From Desulfoluna limicola (lineage in GTDB: Bacteria; Desulfobacterota; Desulfobacteria; Desulfobacterales; Desulfolunaceae): a stretch of DNA of 64,000 nt. Under the pieces are notes generated by a model, which saw nothing but the letters and a program-made list of their open reading frames with translations, had not been told where the DNA came from and did no database searches. Positions within the stretch are counted from its first letter, which is position 1. The number at the start of each line of letters is the position of its first letter. This document shows positions 51,137 to 60,011 of the stretch, in pieces. The position numbers were made by a program, and so were the translations under genes. The stretch is taken from contig NZ_AP024488.1 of the NCBI RefSeq assembly GCF_021654575.1, positions 992,001-1,056,000 of the forward strand, given 5' to 3'.

Positions 51137-51800
51137 TTGGCAATAGCGGACAAATGGAGTTCGAAAGAGAAATTTGTAGTTGTATTGAAAACAGCCACAC
51201 TGATTGAATCCGAACTATCAGGGTATTGTCGCAAAAAAGTCTTTATCCGGAACAAGTTACCGAATGGAAGGCCGCCTTTTTTAAGGCCAATGCATCACCA
51301 GTCCACCACCGGAAGGCTCTTGCTGAAGACCGAAAACGAGACAAGAAAACAATCAAAAGCTTAACCAGGGAACTGAAACGCAAGGCCAAAGCCCTGGCTT
51401 AAACAGCGGCTTTGCTGGTGCTGAGAAAAAAAGCCCAGGCGATCTGGGGTGATCCCGAGGACGACTGATCTCACTCTCAGATCGCATTGAAGCTGTTCAC
51501 GTCATCCAAAATTCCGTCAATGCGGGGGCCAGACTATCTAAAGCATGTGAAGAGCTTGGAATGTCGGTCAGAACCATTCAGCGATGGAATCAACCTTCCG
51601 GTTCCGTTCGGCAGGACAAGCGAAAGCATGCACTAAGGCCGCCTCCTGAAAACATGATGGCAGAAAAAGAACAGCTTGAAATTCTTTCTGTTTCCAACCA
51701 GAAACGGTTCCAAAATATGCCTCCAAGCCAGATTGTCCAAGCACTTCTGGATGAAGGAATCTACATTGCTTCAATCTCAACTTTTACAGGGTATTGTTTA
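51137..51800 (+). pseudogene. Remnant of an IS3-type insertion sequence
   Basis: OrfA pieces: ADKWSSKEKFVVVLKTATLI then ELSGYCRKK, with later frames giving LTRELKRKAKALA and VLRKKAQAIWGDPEDD, so several frameshifts and a stop break it. OrfB follows from about 51468: SDRIEAVHVIQNSVNAGARL, MSVRTIQRWNQPSGSVRQD, NMPPSQIVQALLDEGIYIAS, then it stops matching after ISTF near 51793. The catalytic DDE half is missing. The cut lies just before the end of the response regulator gene on the other strand. Confidence 0.82.
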
Positions 51801-51844
51801 ATAGCCTTACATTTTGCCCCTGTTCATGTTTTGCTTCCGGGGAT

Positions 51845-52516
51845 TCAAACTTCTTCGTATTTATACCCCACACCGTATACAGAATGGATAAGCTCCAACT
51901 CAGAGGCTACAGCCGCTATTTTTTTGCGCAGCTTTTTGATATGGCTGTCGATGGTCCGATCGCAGACAATGCGGTGGTCGGTATAAATACGATCCATCAG
52001 TTGGTCCCGGGAGAAGATCTGCCCCGGGCGGGTGGAGAGAATGCTGATGAGTTGGAATTCCACTGCGGTGAGGTCAAGCTTTCGCCCCTTCAACGTGGCC
52101 TGATAACATTCGTTGTCGATGCGCAGGAGTAGGTCTTCTTTTTCTATAGGCCGGGCGCTGCGCCGCAAAACAGCCTTCACCCGCGCCACGACTTCACGCG
52201 GGCTGAAAGGCTTGCAGATGTAGTCATCGGCCCCCAGGTTCAGGCCGAGGAGCCGGTCGATCTCTTCCACCCGGGCCGTCACCATGATGATGGGCACGTT
52301 GGAGAACCTACGTATCTCCTTGCAGATCTCCAGCCCGTCTTTCCCGGGCAGCATCAGGTCCAAAAGAATCAGGGCCGGTGCGTTCTTTCTCACCCACGCC
52401 ACCACCCCTGCCCCCTCATCCAGCCAACAGGTTTCATGGCCGTCCTGCCTCAGGTAGTCGCGGTGCAATTCCGCCAGCTTCCGTTCGTCCTCCACAATTA
52501 AAATCGTCTGTTTCAT
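51845..52516 (-). CDS. OmpR-family response regulator (BaeR-like)
   Basis: 223 residues: receiver domain with ILIVEDERKLAELHRDYLRQ, phosphoacceptor Asp in LILLDLMLPGKDG and Lys in YICKPFSPRE; then a winged-helix effector (LDLTAVEFQLISILSTRPGQ, SRDQLMDRIYTDHRIV, RTIDSHIKKLRKKI, VYGVGYKYE). BaeR-type proteins respond to envelope stress and induce efflux pumps. The partner kinase gene lies upstream on the same strand, unusually separated by 437 bases containing a repeat element. Its 3' end abuts the IS remnant. Confidence 0.92.
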   Translation of the reverse strand: MKQTILIVEDERKLAELHRDYLRQDGHETCWLDEGAGVVAWVRKNAPALILLDLMLPGKDGLEICKEIRRFSNVPIIMVTARVEEIDRLLGLNLGADDYICKPFSPREVVARVKAVLRRSARPIEKEDLLLRIDNECYQATLKGRKLDLTAVEFQLISILSTRPGQIFSRDQLMDRIYTDHRIVCDRTIDSHIKKLRKKIAAVASELELIHSVYGVGYKYEEV

Positions 52517-52546
52517 GGCCAGATATCCTTAGGTACGGTCATATAA

Positions 52547-52940
52547 AAATTGCCTCCGGCGGCCCTGCCGGGGGCCAAACTTTTGTAAAATTTGACAAAC
52601 AGGTCTTGAGGGCAGTGTTGCCAAGGCCGAAGGGTATGGTCTGGCAACCAGACAAAACGATCAACCTATCGAACCTGGGGTCCAGTGGGTGGCGAAGCCA
52701 ATTTGGCTGAAATGTCCAATCCACCAGACGCTCATGTGACGGCAACGTATCCAGTCTCTTCGGTGCTTGTGACCTTGTACGAGTTAACTGCCAGCATTTG
52801 AGGCGGGGGTAGCCCGCGGCGAACGTCCTTGCGCTTTTTTCTGAGGTACGAAGGAATAAGCGCAAGGGCAATCAGCTTTCGAGGTGGCTCACCTCGCCGC
52901 CGGAGGCTTGCTTTTTCCATGCGCTTTAACCATAGAAGGC
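52547..52940. repeat. CCGGCGG-family element between kinase and regulator genes
   Basis: B-end at 52547-52610 (TTGCCTCCGGCGGCCCTGCC, CAAACTTTTGTAAAATTTGA), unrelated middle, and A-end with tail at 52855-52940 (CAGCTTTCGAGGTGGCTCAC, CTCGCCGCCGGAGGC, TTTAACCATAGAAGGC). Longer than other copies, so it may hold an insertion. Confidence 0.72.
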
Positions 52941-52953
52941 GAATTTATTGGTT

Positions 52954-54384
52954 TCAAGTCGATAACGGAAGTTCAATCCTGATTTCGAGGCCGCCTGATG
53001 GTGAGGGGGCTGCTTTGATGGCGCCCTGATGGGCTTCGGCGATGTTGCTGCAGATGGCAAGGCCGAGCCCGGCGCCGCCTTTGGCGCGTCCCCGTGATTT
53101 TTCGACACGGAAGAGCCGGTCGAAGAGTTTCGGGAGGTGTTCTGGCGGAACGCCTGGGGCTGAGTCTTGGAATCGGATTACCAGTTTGTGTTTTGTGGTG
53201 GTCATGAGGATTTCGAGTTCTCCCGGCGAGTCGGTATAGCGCAGGCTGTTTTCAAGGATGTTGGTGAAGAGCTGCTGCAGGCGATCGGGGTCGGCCAGCA
53301 TGGAAACGGGCTGTCCCTCAGGCAGGTGCACGGCCAGTTTCAATCCTTTCTTAGCGAACCTGTGGGTCAGGAGTTCGATGGTTTCTTCTATCACTCCAAT
53401 CGGATCCACCGGGATTTTCCTGTAATCGAGCGCTCCTACATCGGACATGGAGAGTTCGTAGAGGTCTTCTATCAGGCGGCCCAGGTGCATCATTTCGCAG
53501 TGGAGGCCTTGCAGGGCTTCCGGGGTAAGTTGTCGGATGCCGTCCTGCAGGGCCTCGACTTCTCCCCGCAAGATGGAAAGGGGGGTGCGCAGTTCATGGG
53601 AGATATCCGCCACCCATTGCTGGCGGGACTGCTCGTTTTTTTCAAGGGTCATGGCCAGGCTGTTGAAGTCGGATGAAAGCTGGCCCAACTCGTCTTCGGT
53701 GGTGATCGGGATGCGTGTTTTGAACTCACCGGCCATGAGCTTGCGCGTGCCCCGGGTCAGTTCGTTGACGGGCCGCAAGAGGTGACTCGCCACGGGAAAA
53801 GAGAGCAGCAGTGAGAGAACTGCCATAACACAGGCTATTATGGCAAAGGATTCCATCTGCTCCTCCACAAAGAGAAGGTCTCCGGCATCGGAAAGCGCCT
53901 TGGCCGGGATCATGCCAAGGTAGCCGATGACAGTCTCCTGGTAGCTGATCGGGCGCAGCTTCAGGTTGGCCTCTATAAAGTGGGGGCCGCCGATGATTTG
54001 TCGCTTATCGGCATCGAAAAGAACGGCCCGATGCTCGAAACTATCCGGTGTACCTTGGGGAGGAGGCGGGAGGCGAAAGTCCGCCTCGTTTCTGCCAGGC
54101 CTCGGTCGATGACGTGGGGGCTCCTCATTGGTACCCATAATTCCGCGGTGCATCTGCTGCCAGAGGCGGTGGTTGTCTATCATGAATGCCCAGTCGCCAT
54201 GGATGGCGTAGTTTTTTTTCAGGCGCTCGGTCAGCTGGTCCAATTTGGACAGTTCCTGGCTGTTGACGTAGTTGAGGAACCCGCGGTCAAAACTCCACTG
54301 CAGAAAGAGGAACATGCCCGTGGCGATGATACCGCTGGTCAGCAGAAGGGTGAAAAACAGTTTGTGTTTGATTTTAATTTTCAC
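52954..54384 (-). CDS. Sensor histidine kinase (BaeS-like)
   Basis: 476 residues from GTG 54384, chosen because AGAGG lies 5 bases upstream and the protein then begins with the basic stretch KIKIKHKLFF leading into the first membrane helix; frames starting at 54429 add 15 residues. Periplasmic sensor with a Pro/Arg-rich loop (EEPPRHRPRPGRNE), second helix about 190-212, HAMP (RPVNELTRGTRKLMAGEFKT), HisKA with VADISHELRTPLSIL, HATPase with NILENSLRYTD and GGAGLGLAIC. Pairs with the regulator at 51845. Envelope-stress sensing is likely by analogy with BaeS. Confidence 0.9.
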   Translation of the reverse strand: MKIKIKHKLFFTLLLTSGIIATGMFLFLQWSFDRGFLNYVNSQELSKLDQLTERLKKNYAIHGDWAFMIDNHRLWQQMHRGIMGTNEEPPRHRPRPGRNEADFRLPPPPQGTPDSFEHRAVLFDADKRQIIGGPHFIEANLKLRPISYQETVIGYLGMIPAKALSDAGDLLFVEEQMESFAIIACVMAVLSLLLSFPVASHLLRPVNELTRGTRKLMAGEFKTRIPITTEDELGQLSSDFNSLAMTLEKNEQSRQQWVADISHELRTPLSILRGEVEALQDGIRQLTPEALQGLHCEMMHLGRLIEDLYELSMSDVGALDYRKIPVDPIGVIEETIELLTHRFAKKGLKLAVHLPEGQPVSMLADPDRLQQLFTNILENSLRYTDSPGELEILMTTTKHKLVIRFQDSAPGVPPEHLPKLFDRLFRVEKSRGRAKGGAGLGLAICSNIAEAHQGAIKAAPSPSGGLEIRIELPLST

Positions 54385-54439
54385 ACGCGCCTCTATGTGC
54401 TCGTTCCCGTACATCATGATGAAATACAAAAAACGATTG

Positions 54440-54682
54440 GTAACTATTCAGCCCAATATTGCCTCCGGCGGCCCTGCCGGGGGCCAAACTTTTAAAAAGT
54501 TTGACAAACAGGTCTTAAAAACTGGTTCTTGAATGATTTCAGGCTTAAAGGCGGATGTGCTTTGCCCCGAGGAACGAGGGGCAAAGCACAATCGCTACCT
54601 GCTTTCAATGTGGCACACCTTGCCGTCGGATGCATGTTTTTCCGAACGTTAACCATAGAAGGCATAGCTGAATAGGTACAGT
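54440..54682. repeat. CCGGCGG-family intergenic element (copy 18, full length)
   Basis: Left terminus GTAACTATTCAGC, B-end (TTGCCTCCGGCGGCCCTGCC, CAAACTTTTAAAAAGTTTGA), middle GCCCCGAGGAACGAGGGGCA, A-end (CTTTCAATGTGGCACACCTT), tail TTAACCATAGAAGGC and right terminus GCTGAATAGGTAC. This copy shows the whole design from end to end in about 240 bp; no target duplication is evident. Confidence 0.82.
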
Positions 54683-54690
54683 TTTTTAAC

Positions 54691-55229
54691 GTTTGTGACA
54701 CTGTGAGGACTCATGGGCCTACCTTGAACTGAACAGTCACAAACAACTCACGTCAAGATCGCTCGACCCTCCTGAGCACAGTCTCATTTCTTAAATGTAT
54801 TTTGTGTCCTCTGTTTTACGGCTGCCTGTCCCTTTGTGTCGATGGAAAATGAATATAAAAAGAATGTGGAAGAAATGTGAACAAATCATCCACGTCTGAT
54901 AGTTGGCGTTCATTCATTGAAAGGGGGCAATGCGTTCGTGGGGCTTCTTTCATGTGTTCAGAACGAAGCTGCATGGAAAAACCTTCCCTATTTCTCTTAA
55001 ATCATAAGAAAAGTCCTCGCATTTCCTTAATTCTTCCACATTTGGATCATAATCTACTCATGTGACACGGCGGTTCACTTACAGGTGCCTGTTCTGTGGT
55101 GTCCTGTGTTTATTTGTATATGAATCGAGTTTTTATAGGGACGTGTGTGCTGTTTTTGACTGGGCGGTTTACGCAAAGGAAATGGGAAGGTGTTTGTCTG
55201 GTGTTAAAATAACATGATCGGAGGATTTC
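54691..55229. other. AT-richer intergenic region before cotH
   Basis: No convincing gene. GTTTGTGAC and GTCACAAAC near 54691-54745 form a 9-bp inverted repeat. Promoter elements for the downstream operon may lie here (TTGACT at about 55156, TAAAAT near 55206) but do not form a well-spaced pair. Confidence 0.35.
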
Positions 55230-56639
55230 ATGGTGGCAATCAAAAGAAAGATCATTCACGTCGTATCTGTATTGATGTGTTTGTCGGTGATGATGGTTGC
55301 GTGCGGAAAAGATGACAGCACGGACAGCACAAGCAGTGGCGAAGAGGTGACACGTTCAGAGGACTGGAGTGCGGAGACCCATGGGGATGACGCAGACCCA
55401 AATTACGACGTGGTCTTTAACGAGGCAGAGGTGGGACGCATTGATTTGACGATCGCCAGCAGTGACTGGGCGGCAATGCTGACGGATGAAAACATCGTTA
55501 ACGCCTACGGCTCGTTTGGACACCCGTCGAGGTTCAACATGATGGCTGAACCCTCTGAGAATCCCATCTGGGTCCCCTGCACATTTAAATTTAATGGCAT
55601 GAAGTGGACCTATGTGGGTGTTCGTTTCAAAGGAAATTCCTCATTGCGGGATGCCTGGACTGCCGGAATATACAAAATGCCGCTTCGGTTCGATTTTGAT
55701 GAATTCGAAGACACGTATCCAGCCATCGATGATCAGCGATTTTATGGATTTAAAAAACTCAGCCTTTCCAGTGGCTACAAAGATGACAGCCTGATTCGAG
55801 AAAAGGTCACCGCAGATATTTTTAGGACGCTGGGGGTTCCTGCACCGAGAACCGCCTTTTATCGGCTCTTCATAGATTATGGCGAGGGAAGTCAATATTT
55901 CGGGCTGTATACAATGGTTGAAATCCCCGCTGATCCCATGCTCGATGCTCAATTTGCCACGTCGGACGGGAACCTTTACAAACCCGATGGCACCACGGCT
56001 AGTTTCGGTGCCGGGGCCCCTTCAGAAGAGGATTTCGACAAAGAGACCAATGAAGACGAGGCCGATTACACCGACGTCAATGCGCTTTACACCGCCATCA
56101 ATGATACCAGTAGCGACGACGATACCAAGAAAAGCAACGTGGAGTCTGTTTTTGATGTGGATGGCTTTCTCAAATGGCTTGCGGTGAATACCGTCGTCCA
56201 GAACTGGGATACCTATGGAAACATGACCCACAACTACTACCTGTATAACGATGATGGGCTGTTAAAATGGATTCCCTGGGATAACAACGAAGCCCTGAAA
56301 GACACGGATGCTGGTGCCCAATCACCCCTTTCCCTTGATCTTCCTTCAGAGTCATTGAGCAGCTGGCCCCTGATCAGTCAGCTCCTTGCCGACTCCGAAT
56401 ACCTTTCTCAGTATCAATCGTATGTTCAAGCGACAGTGGACGATTACTTTAATGCCTCTACCATGCAGGCCGTGTACGCCGCCGCCCATGCCCTTATTTA
56501 TGATTATGTGGTGGGTGCTGACGGGGAACAGGAGGGGTACACGTTGCTCGACAGTGACGACGACTTTATTGACAGCCTTAATTATCTCAACTCCCATGTT
56601 GAAAAGCGAGTCAGCGCCGTTAAAAGTTACCTTCCTTAG
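55230..56639 (+). CDS. CotH kinase family lipoprotein
   Basis: 469 residues. Signal peptide with lipobox VACG, an acidic Ser/Thr-rich linker (~27-60), then a CotH domain: VRFKGNSSLRD, FYGFKKLSLSSGYKDDSLIR (basic residue and Asp of the atypical kinase fold), FGLYTMVEIPAD, and YYLYNDDGLLKWIPWDNNEA. CotH proteins are secreted or surface protein kinases first known from spore coats. In Gram-negatives they recur next to VTC and DUF4956 genes, as here, and their target is unknown. GGAGG precedes the ATG. First gene of a five-gene plus-strand cluster. Confidence 0.9.
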   Translation: MVAIKRKIIHVVSVLMCLSVMMVACGKDDSTDSTSSGEEVTRSEDWSAETHGDDADPNYDVVFNEAEVGRIDLTIASSDWAAMLTDENIVNAYGSFGHPSRFNMMAEPSENPIWVPCTFKFNGMKWTYVGVRFKGNSSLRDAWTAGIYKMPLRFDFDEFEDTYPAIDDQRFYGFKKLSLSSGYKDDSLIREKVTADIFRTLGVPAPRTAFYRLFIDYGEGSQYFGLYTMVEIPADPMLDAQFATSDGNLYKPDGTTASFGAGAPSEEDFDKETNEDEADYTDVNALYTAINDTSSDDDTKKSNVESVFDVDGFLKWLAVNTVVQNWDTYGNMTHNYYLYNDDGLLKWIPWDNNEALKDTDAGAQSPLSLDLPSESLSSWPLISQLLADSEYLSQYQSYVQATVDDYFNASTMQAVYAAAHALIYDYVVGADGEQEGYTLLDSDDDFIDSLNYLNSHVEKRVSAVKSYLP

Positions 56640-56751
56640 AAGGATAAAAAAGCAAGGCTCTGTAAACATATAGTCTCGAAATGAAATGTGTTGCAGGGTC
56701 TCTTGTAGCGGGCTTTTTCAAAAATCCCCTTGTACTTCAGGAGGCATGACA

Positions 56752-58749
56752 GTGCGCAGGCAGTTCAAAAGCAATTGGCCGCTCTATGCGGTCTGGGTGA
56801 CCATTTTTATTTCAACGGTTGCGATCACCTGTTTTTATGGATCCGAGAGTTCCAGCTTCTATGGCATTGCTGAGACGCGTGAAATCGTCGCAAATTTTGA
56901 GAGTGCGGTTGAGATTAAACGCATCGGAGTTACGGAGGGGCAATCGGTTGAAGCTGGGGTGCTGATGGTTGAGCTCAACAGCCCGGAACTGATGTTGAAG
57001 ATCAATCATATCTCTCATCAGCTGGATCAACTGAGGGCCCAGAAAGGCGTCGATAAATCGGAGGTTTTATCCAGGCTCAGGCAATTGAAGGCAGAGAAAG
57101 CCGCCCGGGAAAATGAGATCGAGAACCAGATCTCACAGCTGGAAAATCAGTATCGAATCAACCAATCGCTGCTGTCGGGTTTGAAAAGCATTCCCAGTGG
57201 CCTTGGGGAGGAGAGCCATGCAACCAACAGTCCCATGGCTCTGAAAATCAAAAATTTAAAAAAAGAACTCAGCCTTTCAGTCCATCCGCTGATGATTCAG
57301 ATTGAGCTGTTGCAGAAAACCCTCGCCAGTTTGGAAGATCCCGTCAAAATACAGGTTGAACGCCTTGAAGAAGAGCTGAGCCTGCTTCAGGAGGAGAACA
57401 GCAAGCTTAATATTTACGCCCAGATTTCAGGTATCATCGGTTCGGTCAACTTCAAGCCTGGTGAAAAAGTCTCCCCCTTTTCACCGATTTTGACACTTCA
57501 TACAAAAACCCCCTCCCTGATCAAGGGGTACATCTATGAAAACGCATACTCCGGCATAGCCATGGGTGAGTCTGTGACTGTCTCCTCCCTTGCCCTTTCC
57601 GATCACAGCATTTCCGGTTGTGTGGTGGGTATCGGGGGGCGAATTGTCGAGTATCCGGTGCGGTTGAGAAAGCACCCCGACATGCAGGTCTGGGGCCGGG
57701 AAGTGGTCATCAAAATACCTGGGAACAACCCGTTCATCCTGGGTGAAAAGGTTCTTATTACGTCCTCTGTTGAAGGAACTGGGTTCGCAGACAAGATGAA
57801 ACGGCTGTTTTTTCCGTCAGAGAGCATGGCCGATGTCAACCCGACAGGTCAGGCCATGGTTGAAACGAGCACGGTTCGATCCGTGGTTCCCCTTGAAACA
57901 GGAGAGATTGAAGCGTCGGCCATGCTGTATCTTGAGGATATCGACAGATACATGCTGTTGAGTGATGACACACCTGGCAACGCGCCCCTCGTGTTTTTGA
58001 TGAATTCCGATGGGATCGTCACAAAAGAAACGACCATTTCCGGGTTGGATGCCATCAAGGACATGGAATCGGTTGCCCAGGGTGAACCGGGTATTCTTTA
58101 TATCGCCTCATCGCTCAACACCGGCAACCACGGCAAAATAAACCCGCTGGGAAACCGTCTTGTGGCCGTTCAACGCCAGGGGGAGCGATTCTCTCTTTTA
58201 GGGATGGTCGATCTTTACTCCCTTCTCAAGGCCCGGGCTGAACAGGAACGCGGGGCCGATTGGGCAGAGTTTGTTCTTGGAGGCATGGCCGAGAGGTCCC
58301 TTGACCTTGAGGGGATGTTTTACAAGGAGGGGGCTCTCTTCCTTGGGTTCAAGGCACCGTCTCTGAACGCGCACTCGGTCATCATTAAAATCAGTGACAT
58401 TGACAGTGCCATGGGGGGCCAGGGGCTCAAGGCTCACCAGACGTCCATCTGGCAACGTGTCAACCTGACGTGTGCGGACACCCCAACTACGGAGCGGATT
58501 TCAGACCTGCTTTATGTTGAGGGCATTCTCTATATAACCGGTACCCCGTTGGTTAAAAAGGGAGGCTCCCGATCGGGGAGCCTTTGGGCGCTTGATGCAC
58601 AAACCGGAATCGCGAAGCGTCTTGTATCGTTCAAGGCACTCCAGCCCGAAGGTATTGCCGCAGGGAAAGAGAAACAGACCTTGATGTTGTGCTTTGATCA
58701 GGGGCGGAATGAGGACTCAAAACTATCTGTCGTAAAGGTGAATCAATGA
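56752..58749 (+). CDS. HlyD-type periplasmic adaptor fused to a beta-propeller-like domain
   Basis: 665 residues from GTG 56752; ATG 56746 touches the AGGAGG site, so the GTG with 7-base spacing is preferred. N-terminal membrane helix (~10-30), lipoyl halves IKRIGVTEGQSVEAGVLMVE and IYAQISGIIGSVNFKPGEKV flanking a long coiled coil (~85-225), a beta-barrel region to ~345, then about 300 residues of repeated strand patterns (SLDLEGMFYKEGALFLGFKA, RISDLLYVEGILYITGTP, LQPEGIAAGKEKQTLMLC) resembling DUF3616-type propellers. HlyD adaptors normally end at ~400 residues, so the fusion is unusual. Stop overlaps the next start (ATGA). Confidence 0.8.
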   Translation: MRRQFKSNWPLYAVWVTIFISTVAITCFYGSESSSFYGIAETREIVANFESAVEIKRIGVTEGQSVEAGVLMVELNSPELMLKINHISHQLDQLRAQKGVDKSEVLSRLRQLKAEKAARENEIENQISQLENQYRINQSLLSGLKSIPSGLGEESHATNSPMALKIKNLKKELSLSVHPLMIQIELLQKTLASLEDPVKIQVERLEEELSLLQEENSKLNIYAQISGIIGSVNFKPGEKVSPFSPILTLHTKTPSLIKGYIYENAYSGIAMGESVTVSSLALSDHSISGCVVGIGGRIVEYPVRLRKHPDMQVWGREVVIKIPGNNPFILGEKVLITSSVEGTGFADKMKRLFFPSESMADVNPTGQAMVETSTVRSVVPLETGEIEASAMLYLEDIDRYMLLSDDTPGNAPLVFLMNSDGIVTKETTISGLDAIKDMESVAQGEPGILYIASSLNTGNHGKINPLGNRLVAVQRQGERFSLLGMVDLYSLLKARAEQERGADWAEFVLGGMAERSLDLEGMFYKEGALFLGFKAPSLNAHSVIIKISDIDSAMGGQGLKAHQTSIWQRVNLTCADTPTTERISDLLYVEGILYITGTPLVKKGGSRSGSLWALDAQTGIAKRLVSFKALQPEGIAAGKEKQTLMLCFDQGRNEDSKLSVVKVNQ

Positions 58750-59999
58750 GAATTATGTCTGTCATCGTATGGGTTATTTTTTCCATGACCATGGGGCACG
58801 GCATGGCTTCTGCCGGAGACGTCATGGAAAAACTCACAATCGATGCGTTTATCGCAACGGCTGAGAGTGATTTGAAATTTTTAAACCAGGGCGAGTTGAC
58901 TCTGGACCTTGAGGGCGCTCCAAAAAGTACGCCGTACCTCGACCGCGTGGAGTTCAGAACAAAAACCGAAGAGTTTGATGTGTACAAGCAAAAGTATTCA
59001 TTGAGGTTTTACCCCAAGGGGTGGGGCGAGACCCTGTATACAAAGCGAGCTTCAGAGTTGGAGAGCGAATCCTGCAGGGCAGAGCAACACGATTATTACA
59101 ACGACGCGGTGAAGCAGCGGTATGATCTGGCCCTTGATTACCTTGAGACCCGAGCCCTGATCCAATTGACAACCCAATTGACCACCGTCTGTGAAGACAG
59201 GGTTCATGTTCTGAGGAAGAAAAGCAGCGGAAGTCTGTCCTTTGATATCAGTGATCTGATTGAGGCGGAGGAAGTGCTGACGGGCCTTCGGCTGGAACGT
59301 GTGGGGCTCGAAAATAAAATGACCGCACTTATGCATCAGATAAGACTTGCAGCCAATTCACAGGCACCCATTGCGTTTGATTCGGTGTCCCTTGTTCGGG
59401 TCAGCACCATAAAGAAAAGGATCCCTGAGCTGATTCCGGAGACAACGGTGAACAATATCGGCTTGCAGGATCAAAAAAACAGGGTGGACCTTGCAGATAA
59501 CAAGTACAAGCTTGAACAGGCCAAAACCAGGGATTACCTGAGCTTTGTTCAAGTGTCGTACGACAATGATGAGTACGATGATCTCCAAAAGGCGTACTCC
59601 CTTGAGCTGGCAATCAAGTTGCCGTTTGTTCGGTCTGACCGGGAAGAGATGAACCGGAGAAAAGTGACCTACATGAAGGAGCGGTTGAAATACGAGGAAG
59701 AGAAGAGGGAGATATCCGAACAAAGGACGTCTCTGATGCGCTCACTTGACCGATTGATTGAACAATACTCGATACTTGAGGCAAATAAAAACAACGGCGA
59801 TGCCGACGTGTCATTTAAGGCATACCTTAATATGGATGGGGTTGACCCTCTGAATTTGCTGAAAATAAAGGAATCCCTCATCAAGAGTGATATTCAGCTT
59901 GTGAAAACCGGCTTTGATATACGCAATCGTTTTGTTGCATTGCTTGATTTAACAGGGCAGTTATCCCAGAAACCCGTTAAAAATTACATGGCTCTGTAG
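58746..59999 (+). CDS. Periplasmic/outer membrane TolC-like coiled-coil protein
   Basis: 417 residues with a signal peptide (to MASAGD). The body is mostly long amphipathic helices (e.g. YNDAVKQRYDLALDYLETRA, LTGLRLERVGLENKMTALMH, RKVTYMKERLKYEEEKREIS) in the order of a TolC-type hairpin, but beta-barrel strands are not obvious, so it may be a divergent outer membrane factor. It overlaps the adaptor gene by 4 bases, which suggests the two form an envelope-spanning conduit. No inner-membrane transporter is encoded between them. Confidence 0.65.
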   Translation: MRIMSVIVWVIFSMTMGHGMASAGDVMEKLTIDAFIATAESDLKFLNQGELTLDLEGAPKSTPYLDRVEFRTKTEEFDVYKQKYSLRFYPKGWGETLYTKRASELESESCRAEQHDYYNDAVKQRYDLALDYLETRALIQLTTQLTTVCEDRVHVLRKKSSGSLSFDISDLIEAEEVLTGLRLERVGLENKMTALMHQIRLAANSQAPIAFDSVSLVRVSTIKKRIPELIPETTVNNIGLQDQKNRVDLADNKYKLEQAKTRDYLSFVQVSYDNDEYDDLQKAYSLELAIKLPFVRSDREEMNRRKVTYMKERLKYEEEKREISEQRTSLMRSLDRLIEQYSILEANKNNGDADVSFKAYLNMDGVDPLNLLKIKESLIKSDIQLVKTGFDIRNRFVALLDLTGQLSQKPVKNYMAL

Positions 60000-60011
60000 G
60001 GAGGTGGTTCA

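Noticed and set aside
54877..55065. Small ORF upstream of cotH
   Set aside because: No ribosome site and no similarity recognised; the region has intergenic base composition.
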